A stretch of 40,663 nt of DNA from Glomus cerebriforme. Its lineage: Eukaryota; Glomeromycota; Glomeromycetes; Glomerales; Glomeraceae. The number at the start of each line of letters is the position of its first letter. Positions within the stretch are counted from its first letter, which is position 1. Below are positions 9,353 through 19,957 of this stretch, in pieces. The DNA lies in assembly GCA_003550305.1 (NCBI GenBank), contig QKYT01000229.1:119679-160341 (forward strand), in the 5' to 3' direction. The notes under the pieces were generated by a model. That model saw only the letters and a list, made by a program, of their open reading frames with translations, was not told the origin of the DNA and did no database searches. Both the position numbers and the translations under genes were made by a program.

Positions 9353-11710
9353 TTGGTAATGCATCATATTTGCCTGATTGAAACCCCATTGTGTAAGCGA
9401 TGGTGGTGGTGCAGCTTGGGGTTGCGGTGGTGGCGCAGAAAAGGGTTGGCTTGGTGGCATCATCATTCCCCTTAGTGGCATATTTTGTACCACTTTTGGG
9501 GGTTCGGGAGGGAACATGTTTAAATTTTTATTTTGCACCGTTTCCCATTTTGGATAAACTTGATAAAGTACTCGCAATACTTCTTCATTGTAGCCATTAA
9601 AGTCCAATATATCAATATCTTTATCAACTTCATTTTTAAAATTCTCTTTATTTTCTTCAAGAAATAATTCTTTGGGTGACAATGATTGATTAAATTTATT
9701 TATTTGAAAATTTTGGAGCGGTTCTGCAGGAGTAAAAGGAACTTGGTCCGATGTTATATAAATTGTTTCAAGTATCTGTCTTTCTCTTTCCTCTTGAATT
9801 CTCGCTTCCTCGCTTTCAACAGATTTCCGTTTTTTTATTTTTGATCTAGAAGATAAATCAATTGTAAGCGGTGTATGCCACTGAATAACTGGTGCTTTAC
9901 GAACTCGCTTGAAGGCTGCACGACCTTCATTCCTATCAAGATCTCGAGCATTTCCATAGTGATGTGGAGTATCGATTGTCGTTGGCTCCTCGTCGGAATC
10001 TTCGGGATCTATTATTTCATATAGTTTTACTTTTTCGAGTAGCCCATCGGGAGCAAATGTAACCCGTTTTCGTTTTTTAGAAGAAATAGTTGATATTTCG
10101 GGCTCTTTATGTTTTTGAATAGATGAGCTATCGTCAGGAATTTCCGCCTGCAGATTATGAGTAACCTGTTTTTCGATTTTTTGCTTTGAAGTTGGTATTA
10201 GTTTCGATGGATCTTTTTGAGGTGGCCTAGGGGTTTGCCTTTTAGATGCAGATGCAGCTAAATTACTAAGCAATTGAGTAAAAATACTAGGCTTTTCGTT
10301 CTTTTCATTATCATTCTGCGCGTCAGCAGCTTTTTTCCTTTTTTGGTCAGCAGGTTTAGGTCTAACTAATTCTTTCCCACTAGCAGGAGTTTGGGAAGAT
10401 TGAATCGTCGAAAGTTTGGCTAAATCCGACTTTGAACCAATTTTTTGATTACTTTTTTCCGCTTTTTCTAATCTTTTCTTTTCTTCGAGTGCTTTTTGTT
10501 CTTTTTGTTCTTTTAATTGTTGTTCTTCTAATTGTTTCTTTTCCTCGACCCATTTATCAAGGAGTTTTCCAGCTAATTTAGCAACTCCGTCAATAGTAGA
10601 TTCTTTTACATTTTTGTTATAGATTACCGTTCCAAGACCGCTAGAACGAGATAAGGTGTAATCGATAGGCAGCAGACTTACAATTTCAAGCAACTCCTTT
10701 AAATTATTATTATCTTCAGTTTTTGTCGCTTCCTCTTTAATCCAATTTCTCAATATATAACTAACGCGTTCTCGTACAAGCGATTTAAGAATTTCTGGGT
10801 GATGTGTTTGTTTTATAATATGTAATATAACGCCACGCGTATTTGGCGAAGTATCTTTAACCTTTTTAAGAAAATCTCTAACAACGTCAGTAGAGATTAA
10901 CCCCAAATCATGGTTTAAGTATGACATTATGCTTGCGATAAGTTCTCTCGATTCATTATTCTCAGCAGATTGGTTAGAATTTGTTTTTCGTGGTTCATCA
11001 ATTTTTACACTAGCTATAATATTGTTGTCATAATTAATCGTTCCTGGAAAATGATTAATACTTGTATTGTTATTAGTGAAATTGTTACTCAAATTATTTA
11101 TATTTGTACTATTACTAACGAAATTATTACTCGTATTAATTGTACTATTTGTGTTGTTACTAGAGAAATTATTACTATTAACAATATTATTATTACTGTT
11201 ATTCATATATTCAGTAGACATAAAATTATTATAGTATTGTAGATCAGATGGAATAGAACCAGGAAGTAAATTGGCGGGAGTATTATACATATTTTCTTGA
11301 GTTTGTTGAGGTGCATCTGATATATACACGTAAACTTCGTGATCTGGAATTGAAGGGATTACTGGTCCATCAAAAGGAGAGAAATATGGTGAAGTAGTGT
11401 CTGTGCTATGTTCGATATTATTTTCCGCGGTAACGTTAATAAAAGGAGCAGTTGTAGTTGCAGTAGATAAATTAGTAACTCCTTGTTCTCTTTGTAATTT
11501 CATTTCCTTCTTCCTTCTCCGTTGGAACCATTCGTTCACCTGAGATTCAGTAGCACCTATGGCAGCTGCAGCTTTAACTTTTTGAGATTTATCAGGATAT
11601 TTTGCCTGCTGATATATTCCCTCCAATAGTGCCAAGTGCTCCTCCGTGAAATGAAATCGCGGTCTCGGTTGTCGTTGTTGAGAAACCTGTGCTATTCTTT
11701 GATCATCCAT
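9095..11710 (-). CDS. Homeodomain-LW-RVxF-CCCH protein, PNUTS/LUMINIDEPENDENS-like PP1 regulator
   Basis: A single uninterrupted exon encodes 871 aa. In order: a homeodomain at about 15-72 ending WFQRRRKKE; an Asn-rich linker at 160-230; a TFIIS N-terminal (LW)-like helical domain at about 255-390; a charged coiled coil at 388-420; a PP1 docking motif RVTF at 549-552 followed by a hydrophobic pair in LYEI, aligned like TVTW...YFYF of PNUTS; a second conserved basic block at about 585-650; a proline-rich stretch and a 12-Gln run at 786-797; and a C-terminal CCCH finger C850-x7-C858-x5-C864-x3-H868. PNUTS (PPP1R10), yeast Ref2 and plant LUMINIDEPENDENS tether PP1-type phosphatase to the cleavage/polyadenylation machinery and affect Pol II termination. 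A nuclear role of that type is inferred here. The homeodomain has Arg at 64 where the near-invariant DNA-contacting Asn51 is expected. It is divergent from the CBS gene, with starts 309 bp apart. Confidence 0.88.
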
Positions 11711-11800
11711 TATATTAAAATGAATTTCTACAAAAAAAACGAAATTTTTTTCTTGATCAAAAATTTATTATAGCGATTTTTCTGCCACATGATCAATTTG

Positions 11801-11806
11801 CACGTG
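11801..11806. promoter_or_regulatory. CACGTG in the divergent promoter of the PNUTS-like and CBS genes
   Basis: The palindrome lies 91 bp before the minus-strand start and 214 bp before the plus-strand start, so it could serve both genes. It sits between TGATCA-type and TGATCG sequences. The role is inferred from the motif. Confidence 0.35.
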
Positions 11807-12019
11807 TATGATCGTTAACCCTGGAACATTAGGTCTAATATCGAGATATGTGCCGATAGATCATCATCTTTCAACTTCGATTACGTTAAGTTACGGTCTT
11901 ACAGACTTATGTAATGTTTACCGCAAAAGTGAACGCGAGGAAACTTATCTTAAATAACGATATAAACTATATAAATTACGTCTTACATTTTTTCCCCGTC
12001 TGTATGATAGATTTTAATA

Positions 12020-13128
12020 ATGTACTCTACACCACAACATATCAGTTTTATAAAGGAACAAACTATAGGCTCTGTTATCAAAGAGAAACAAAATATTTCA
12101 AAACTTATTGAAATCCCTATCACTGCTACTATCGAGGAAGCTTTTGATGTTTTATTGGCAGAAAATATTTTAAGTGTTCCTGTTTATAGACTTTGGAGAG
12201 GTCATAAACAACCCATTGCTATTGTTAATGTAGTCGATTTAGTTGCTTTTGTTTGTTTACAGGTATGAACGATTTTAATTAAAAAATTCAGGTCGAATCA
12301 GGTGATACTAAGTTTAAGTGAAAGAAAATTAATTTTTTTTCGTTGTTATAGCCAATTTTTAATAATGGAGATGGTTGCGATATATCAAATTTTAATAATA
12401 AATCAATCTTTTTACAAAATTCCATCGGTGAATTAATTGGTTTATCAGCCGAAAGTACGCATCTTACAATATGTCATCCTGATGATTTATTAATTGATTC
12501 ATTAGAATTATTTACTCGAAAACAAATTCACAGAGTTTTAGTGACTGAACGAAGACCAGTTGAAGATCAAGATGCAGGAGAAGTTATTAACGAAGATGAA
12601 ATTAAACCTTGTTTTATATCTCAAACTGATATCGTAAGATATTTATTTCAACATAATCATCAACTAGGCAAAATTTTAGATACTTATGCGTCCGAGGTAT
12701 CTACTAGAACGAGTCGTTTGATTAATAATGGAAGTGATTTATTGGAGCAACTTTCTTCTATTACAATCCATGATCAAGCTTTAACAGCTTTTAGAAAAAT
12801 TCATCAAGATGGAGTTAGTGCTGTGGCCGTTGTTGGAGATGATGGAGCATTAGTTGGAGAAGTTAGCGCTGCAGATTTAAGAGGGTTGAACCGAGAGAGG
12901 TTATCTGATTTAAAAAAACCCGTCATTATGTTTTTAAAGAGTTGCAAGGGAGCTTTAACCAAACCTTTAACTTGTCATGGTAAATTTACTCTTAGTCAGG
13001 TTATGGCAGGCATTATCCGTAGTAAAGCTCATAGAGCTTGGGTTGTTGATGATGATGATGTTCCTATTGGTGTTATTACTCTTAGTGATATTCTCTCAAT
13101 GTTTTTACCTGAAACCAATGGACAATAA
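12020..13128 (+). CDS. Four-CBS-domain protein, SNF4/AMPK-gamma or Sds23 type
   Basis: Exons 12020-12262 and 12352-13128 join in phase 0 to give 339 aa. Four CBS repeats can be seen. The first lies at about 30-80, with a PVYRLW...IAIVNVVDLVAF end. The second lies at about 118-182, with HRVLVTE...CFISQTDIVRYL. The third lies at about 213-265, with GVSAVAVVGDDGALVGEVS. The fourth lies at about 287-333, with HRAWVVDDDDVPIGVITLSDIL. Tandem CBS pairs form Bateman modules that bind adenine nucleotides. Four repeats in this layout occur in the SnRK1/AMPK gamma subunit and in Sds23-type phosphatase regulators, and I cannot choose between them from sequence alone. The start is the first ATG giving MYSTPQH, shortly after in-frame stops. 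Confidence 0.8.
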
Positions 13129-13209
13129 TTTGCAGCATATTCTTCCTTTTATATTTGATTAGTATTTAAGTTCCAATAATTATTTTCCCATTTTTTTTTA
13201 TATGATTTA

Positions 13210-13506
13210 TCATAATTTTGATATTAAATCTTTATAGCTGAACAATATTTTTATTTTATTTTGTATGTGTACAAGATTCGATAATTTTTCGTGTATTATA
13301 TAAATTGAAATAATTTCTTCAAAAATCAAATTAATTTCTCCCATTTTCGGTTGAAAATAAATAACTTTCAAGATTACTATATCCTCTTCTTCAAGTTTAT
13401 ACAAGGATAAGCGAGGCAAAGTTTTAATAGAGTGTTTGCTTGCTTTTTTGAATAAAAAGTCCCTTGAACTCGGGTTATTTGGGGCAGGAAATTTATCAGG
13501 TATTCG
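13210..13506 (-). pseudogene. Orphan 3'-terminal exon of an unknown gene
   Basis: The frame codes for 98 residues up to a TGA at 13210-13212. It begins right after an acceptor-like TTTAATAG. The peptide starts RIPDKFPAPNNP and contains SRDFLFKKASKHSIK, EEEDIVILKV and YFQPKMGEINLIFEE, a mixed composition typical of a real protein. No ATG or upstream coding exon is evident before the Tc1 element at 13764, so the 5' part may have been lost or moved by transposon insertion. The family was not recognised. It is tail to tail with the CBS gene. Confidence 0.45.
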
Positions 13507-13763
13507 CTATTAAAGCAAATGCTGTAAGTATGCTTCTACTATGCAAAATTTATTTTTTGACCAATGCATATCAGTCAGTGCGCATGTAACCCCTAATTTT
13601 TTTTACTATGATAGACATAATATAAATTATAGCATAGCTTAATCATTTTTTTTTTTTGTTCCATGACAGTTAAACTTTATTTAGCAAACAAATAGATACA
13701 AATAAAAATAAAACAATAAAATGATCTAACTTAAATAAAATTAATGGATCTTGCTCCTATCTA

Positions 13764-15055
13764 CAGAGGGCAATCAATGTTATGCGGACATTTTTTAAAA
13801 TAAAAATTTCATATAAAATAATACAATAAAAATAAAAATTTTTGAATAAATATATTATTTATATTGTCCTTTATTAGTTTTATATAAAAAATTTATATAT
13901 TAATAATTAATGCTATATCCATTGGCAGCAATAACTGCTTCAATTCTCTGAGGCATGCTGTCAATTAATTTTTTATAATATTCCGGAGAAATGTCATCCC
14001 ATACATCCTTAACATACTTTTCAAGTTCATTGATATTAGATGGTGGTAAATCACATCAATGCACCATTGCCTTTATTTCCACCCACATATTTTCTATAGG
14101 GTTTAGGTCGGGACTTTGTGCAGGCTATTGAAGCATTGCAATTTTGGCATTTTTATGTGCAGACATGGCAACTTTTGAGCAATGTGGCAGAGTGTTGTCT
14201 TTTTGAAAATTCTGTTATCACATGAAAAATGCTCATCCAAAGTAGGTAAGCATGAGTCTAACCTGTAACTAAACCCTTTAATAAAACAATTGGTTCAAAT
14301 TCATACCAAAAGAAACATTTCCAAAACATTCTGCTAGGGTTATGTTTTACAGTAATTGCAATACAATTAGGGTTCAATTCTTCTCCTGGTTCATGCCATA
14401 CCTTTTTCTGATAACTTTGTTAAAATTGGATAAAAGTGCTTTCATCTGAAAAAAGTACTCTTCTCCATTTTCTTATTGTCCAATTTCTGTATACAAGAGC
14501 CCATTCAAGATGAGCCTAACGATGTATTTCTATCATTGCAGGTTTTTTACAGGGAATATAGGCATTAAGCCCAACTTTTTTAAAGTTACAACATATTGTA
14601 ATAATAGAAATAGGCTGTTTTTTACAAACTGCCCATACAGTTGCAAGTTTTTTTGAACAAAAATGACAATTTTCATCATTTTTTTGAATAAAAATTTTGA
14701 GTTCTTGTCATGTCGGTGAGTTAAGAAGTAGTAGATGACCTGATCTTTTTATAGATATGAAAGAGCCAGTTTAATGATAATATTTAAGTATATTATAAAT
14801 AATAATTTTACTACATCCCAAATGTTCTGCAATTGTATAATCCGATTGTTCACAATTATAACCATAAATAATTGCATATCAAGTTTTTGGAATGAGTGCC
14901 TTTATATTTGATAAATGTTTACTAAAAAAAAATATTAGGATGATTTTATTATAATTTTGTTTATTAAATTACATATTGTTTATAATATGTCATTATATGA
15001 TGATCTGCATAATTTTAGCAAAATAAAATGTTCACATAATATTGATCGTCTTCTA
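13764..15055 (-). mobile_element. Tc1/mariner element, decayed
   Basis: A 1292-bp element flanked by TA (13762-13763 and 15056-15057). The terminal inverted repeats match imperfectly over about 35 bp: left CAGAGGGCAATCAATGTTAT, complement of right TAGAAGACGATCAATATTAT. The differences include several C/T and G/A changes. Size and target site are typical of Tc1. It carries the transposase relic at 13900-14920. Confidence 0.9.
13900..14920 (-). pseudogene. Tc1 transposase relic
   Basis: Minus-strand translation shows the helix-turn-helix part (YAIIYGYN, TIAEHLGCSK), a middle region (VWHEPGEELNPN, AITVKHNPSRMFWKCF) and the end of the DDE domain (PAQSPDLNPIENMWVEIKA) through to a TAA at 13900. 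In-frame stops occur where family conservation suggests Arg before YAI, Gln after LVTG, Trp before PAQSP and Arg before CDLPP. Each is one C-to-T or G-to-A transition from a sense codon. Small frameshifts may also be present. It is inactive. Confidence 0.85.
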
Positions 15056-15062
15056 TAGTTTA

Positions 15063-16052
15063 GGCCATTCCAATTAAATAATTAGTTTAACGTCCTTTTA
15101 GCCTGAAAAATATAAGGAGGGGGAAGGTAAAATTTAAATAAACATATATAAATAAATATAATAAATTTTATATGTAAAAAATAATTTTTTATTTATTAAT
15201 TTCCTTTTTTATATTAAAATGTTTACATGAAAAGTACACTGCTTCTACTGGTGTTCTACAATTAATTTTTTGTCTAATATAAATGATTTCAAATAATGGA
15301 TGTGTTTCATAAACAATAGGTGACCCACAATAATAGATTATATTTTCAATTAAAATTTTAAATTGTAACTTTTCATTATCATTAAGAACATTTTTGCTAA
15401 ATATACACTTTGGCTTGTTATAATGTATATAAAAAATAACATCACGAATANGACTGTTATTAAGTATACCAGATGGAATAGTTTTTTTCAAAGAATTACA
15501 TAAACTTGGCAAATTCTTATTTGTTTCAGTTCCATATAAATCATCAAAATCTCTATAGTGTTGTGAATCTAAAAATAAAATATTTTAAATATTAAATTAA
15601 ATTATTAAATTTAAAGAAAATAAAAAATATATACNAGTANTAATTGTTNGATCTGNAATAAAATGTAATTCATTAAAAACTTCTTCTGGTAATCGTATAG
15701 ACAAACAAAAATTACATTCAGATTTGCCATACTTTTTAATTTGTGAATTAAGAAATATTATATATATATATATATTAAAAATTATGATAAATATTTAAAG
15801 ATATACCTAAAAACTGTATGTACAAACACAACAATAGGTATTAATAAAGTCTTAAAGTTTTTAAAAGAAATTATCCAAATTTTGGTTTTGTGTTTGAAAA
15901 TATTATATATAATCTAATTTTTTAAATATCATAATGCAAAATTATATAATCACATGATTCGTATGAAGTCATATGATATGCTTATTTAAGTTCAAAATTT
16001 TTCAAAAAAGGAGGGGGGAGGACGTTAAACTAATTATTTAATTAGAATGGCC
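15063..16052 (-). mobile_element. PIF/Harbinger-like element with TTA target duplication
   Basis: A 990-bp element bounded by TTA (15060-15062 and 16053-16055). Its inverted repeats are about 35 bp long (15063-15096 against 16018-16052), start GGCCATTC and include AATTAAATAATTAGTTTAAC. Only one base differs over most of their length. A 3-bp TTA duplication and GG-starting ends are features of PIF/Harbinger. It begins five bases after the end of the Tc1 element. The coding remnant inside is not a transposase I recognise. Confidence 0.7.
15189..15740 (-). pseudogene. Intron-containing ORF remnant in the PIF-like element
   Basis: The downstream exon runs from about 15570 to a stop at 15189. It reads SQHYRDFDDLYGTETNKNLP and later IPSGILNNS, FYIHYNKPKC and YYCGSPIVYETHPLFEIIY. 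An upstream exon at about 15740-15640 reads KYGKSECNFCLSIRLPEEVF, followed by a GTATAT donor and a TTTTAG acceptor. Several Ns interrupt it. The mixed, cysteine-containing sequence suggests a real protein, perhaps the accessory protein or a captured gene of the element. The family was not recognised. Confidence 0.4.
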
Positions 16053-17074
16053 TTACATAAATAAAAACCTAAAAAGTAAAACTAATCTAGATTCCTACAC
16101 TATAAATCTAATATGATAAGAACATATCCAACTAACTACTTTACAATAAGAGGTAGAAGTTAAGTCAACCATCTAAAGAGTATCCCCTCCAATCCTTTAC
16201 AAGAAATTAAAGAAGAGTTGTAACTTAACTTTCAGAACTGTCAAATTCATCCGAAGGATCAAGTGGTCCATATGTTTGATCCAGAATGTTCCTGTTGAAA
16301 AGATCAAAATTAACTGAAACTGAAGCAGAAAATAGTATCCTTAAAGCCAGAACATTGAGATCAGAATCATATGATATAAGAATATCTTAATTAGAAGAAG
16401 AATCTGCTTTAAGTTTACATCTTGGCAGATAAGTTTTATAGTAAAAGCAGCATTGCAATTTATTGACTAAATTACATACCAATTAAATTATAAAGAATGG
16501 AAAAATTTCTTGATTTCTAATAAAATTAGAGATAGTATTAGAAATAAAGTCTTGAAGTAATAGAAAAGATCAGTTAAAAGGACAAAATAAGGAAAAGAAC
16601 CAAGTAGCCAAATCAAAAAATTCAGTATGATTAGAAAAATCTATAGAATAAGAATTATATTTATTAGACTATAATAAAATAATAATATTCAAAAATTACA
16701 ACTTATAATATTAGCAGTACAAATGCTTAAATATTTTAATAATTCCTTTTAGAATTACAGAAAAAACAGATCAGTTCATGAGAAAAGTAACAGAAACACT
16801 AGTAATATAGAATATCTATGATCGACAACTCAAGTAATTATATCAAAAAGTAATATAAGTTAAATAGAATGATTGCACTTTACTAGAAGTGAAATCTTAG
16901 GAAAAAGAAGTGTAAAATTTCAATAAAGACCAAGTTAAATCCCAATCTATTAAATAAAAAATGAAATTAAGATAAGAAAATCTATTTAAAAAAATAAATT
17001 AGTAAATGAGAGAAAAGAAATATATTGAGAATAAATATAATAAAAAACAATTTAATTCTAATATTATTATAAAA

Positions 17075-17470
17075 TTAAAAAACAGATAAATTAGAATCAA
17101 AAGCCAAATTAATTTTATTCAAAGAGTTATAATAACTCAATAAAATAATTGAATGAGTAAGAGAATCTATATGGTTATATAAAAAATTGTTAAAATGGGC
17201 TTGAATTTTCACTATATTCAGATAAAATTGTTTGAAAATAATAAATCTAGCCAGTTGTAACCAAAGATAGAAAAGGGTAAAGTTTTTCCAATAGGATTTA
17301 ACCATGAAGTTAGTGATAATATTAACATCATTAATAAAGGATAAGGAATTAGTATGGAAGTGAATAACTGCAGAATTTAGAAGGATAAAATATAAAAAAA
17401 GCAAAAAAATAAGTTTTACAACTAATGGTAAAGCAGTTATATAGGAAACAAGAAAGATAAAAGAGTTCAA
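17075..17470 (-). pseudogene. Decayed RNase H domain of the LINE
   Basis: The 131-codon frame contains IHFHTNSLSFI, which aligns with the TDSQ..I core of RNase HI, and NIVKIQAHFNNFLYNHIDSL, which aligns with the VKAHSGN..N...D.LA end of the fold. In the first, the usual catalytic Asp is Asn. The remainder is hydrophobic and degraded. The assignment rests on these two blocks in the right order and spacing. Confidence 0.5.
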
Positions 17471-18302
17471 TAAAAAATCGTATTCTGTAGTTTAAGTTCA
17501 GATGTAATTTAAGTACAAATTTATAGAAGTTAATGTATATAAGCTATCAATAAAAAATAATACTGATTTAAAGAAAAAGGTCAAAAGTGTGAAGAATCAA
17601 GCACTGTTGACAGTTGGAATGATAGAAGAATGAGATCAAAATTTGGAAAAATACTGAATTTTGTATATAAGAAAGTGAATTGAGAGGAAATAGTTTTTAT
17701 GGAACATTTGAATTCTATTGTATCATGGGTTTTCATATAATAGGAAAAAACTAAAAAAATAGAAAGAGTAAATATCAAATTAATTTGAAACAAATAATAT
17801 ATATTCTCTAATTTCACTTTATGGTGGTCAATTAGATTATTGTAATATCTATCATCTAAGGTGCAGCTTGAATACAGTTGTAAATAAAGTAACTGTGAAG
17901 TATGAATATGAGTATTATTGGGTAAAAGGATAGATATCCAATGTGCAATTAGAGCAGAATAAGCTTTTAAAAAAAATTTAAGAATTCAGCTAAAAATAGA
18001 ATGAGAAGCTGAAGAAAACCAGTTAGCAATTCATGAAAAGCCAAAACACTTATTATTCTGGTTATATGAAATAGTATTCAAGAGAATATTGGGTAAGAGA
18101 TCCATGAAGATATAATGTTCAGGAAAAAGATGATTAGAAAGTTAAATGTTGGAATAAACTTGAAAAGTAATAAGGTGATACCATTTGGGAGAAGGATATC
18201 TATAATGAAAAAAAAACTGAAAAGCAATTTTATTCTAATTTATTAAATAGATGCTGTTTAAAGAAAAGATTTGTAAATAATAAAGAATATATTTGTTATA
18301 TA

Positions 18303-19957
18303 CAGTGGCGATCAAAAGTAACGTATCACCTAAATGAAAATGTTTAAATAAAAATAACTTTTCATATAATGCTCACAAAATTATGCAAATAGGTGCATTT
18401 TATTCGTTAAAACAGAGAGAATTTTATCATATAAATTTATTTTATAACAAATTTATTATCATCAAAAAAAATGAGTTTTANATCAATTTCTGTGATGCNT
18501 TAATTATGATCGTTTTTGATGTTCATAAATAACATTAAATTACCAAACAATAAATGATTTAAAAATTAAATTAAATTACTCAAATTATTCTTCACTACCT
18601 AGTATAACCTCCTTTGGCCTTAATTATATCTTCAATTCATTCTGGCATACTGTTTATTAATTTGGATAAAAATTCATTATCCATCTCTACCCATATTTTT
18701 TAAATTGCTTCCCAAAGTTGATCTTGACTATGAATCTGAGTCTCCAATTTTCTTAAACACCTATCTATTTCATTCCAGAGGTGCTCAATGGGGTTGAGAT
18801 CAGGTGATTATGGTAGCCACTCCAGTAAATTAATATCATTATCATCAAACCACTGTTTTGTTAGATTTGCAGTATGTTTTGGGTCGTTATCTTGTTGGAA
18901 AATGATATCATTCTTGTCCACTTCATGCCACTGGATTGTTCCTAAAAGGTCTTCCTCCAATATTTATCAGTATAATTCCCCATTCATGATTCCATAAATG
19001 CATACAATATTGCCAACGCCAAAAGAAGAAAAACATCCCCATACCATGATATTACTACCACCAAATTTGACTGTAGGTTTAACATATTGGTTCCGAAGTT
19101 ATTCTTCTGGCCATTTCCAACAATATTGGCATCCATCTGAACCAAAAATCATAAATTTGGACTCATCTGACCATATGACCTTTTTNCAGTCCTCAATTGT
19201 CCACTNCCTATATTTTCTTGCAAATTTTAAANGTTGAAGCTGATGTTTTTTCTTTAGATAAGGTTTTTTGCNNTTTATTCTGGAAGATAAACCATTCCTA
19301 CATAAAGTTCTTCTCACTGTACATGCGCTGACATCAATTTGTTTGTCAGTTTTTAATGTTTTTTGTATATTTACTGCAGTGGAACATTCTCCAGTTGTAA
19401 TAAGCCGAACAACATTTCGTTTATTATGGCCAGTAAACATTCGTGAGCGAACTCTTCTAGGTAAATCTTTCACAGAACCAGTAGTTTTGAACTTTGCATT
19501 TAGTCTGGTAACAGCTGACTGGCTAACATTTTTGCGAAAAGCAACATTATGAGAGGAATAACCTTCTTGAAGGAGTGTACAAATTCGTGTTCATTTTCCA
19601 AAGGACATACAACCCATTTTTAATTTTATGAAAGTTCAAATAAGATAGATGAAAAAGTGGGTTAAAGCCCTATAAAAATAGTTAAAAAAATAATATATAA
19701 ATTAACACTTGACAATTTCCATATATAGCAACTTTAGGTAAACAAAAACAATCAAAAGTAACGCATCACCATTTTTGGANATATATGAGCAAATAAATTT
19801 ATTTGTGTAANAACTTATAACNTAAATGACGTTATTGGGTAACTCTAGTTTTCTATTTTTAGATTTTTTTGTTTCGGATGTCAATCATCTCTAGATCACG
19901 TGATGTTAATGGTTTTTGCTTTTTATTTCAGTGATGCGTTTCTTTTGATCGCCACTG
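18303..19957 (-). mobile_element. Tc1 element (DD34E) nested in the LINE
   Basis: A 1655-bp element flanked by TA (18301-18302 and 19958-19959), with inverted ends CAGTGGCGATCAAAAGTAAC and near-perfect complement at 19931-19957. A second copy of the end motif, CAATCAAAAGTAACGCATCA, lies at 19749-19770, probably a subterminal transposase site. Several Ns occur inside. It divides the LINE, so it inserted later. Confidence 0.92.
18607..19617 (-). pseudogene. Tc1 transposase, DD34E, with seven in-frame stops
   Basis: The frame starts at an ATG at 19617 and runs to about 18607. It shows an N-terminal helix-turn-helix pair (LLQEGYSSHNVAFRK; DVSACTVRRTLCRNGLSS), then the catalytic domain: WSDESKF (first Asp), FQQDNDPKHT (second Asp) and SPDLNPIEHLWNEI (Glu). 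There are 34 positions between the second Asp and Glu, counting one stop. Stops interrupt it after MSFGK, after WPEE, twice after GELY, before SPDLNP, after EAI and after MPE. All can be explained by CAA/CGA to TAA/TGA or TGG to TGA. It is inactive. Confidence 0.9.

Noticed and set aside
9251..9600. Plus-strand Leu-rich frames inside the PNUTS-like gene
   Set aside because: They are antisense readings of the poly-Gln and proline-rich codons.
11914..12111. 65-codon ORF overlapping the start of the CBS gene
   Set aside because: It is out of frame with the CBS-domain protein, which has clear family repeats.
18788..19552. Plus-strand frames inside the Tc1 element
   Set aside because: They are antisense to the transposase, whose motifs and DD34E spacing lie on the minus strand.
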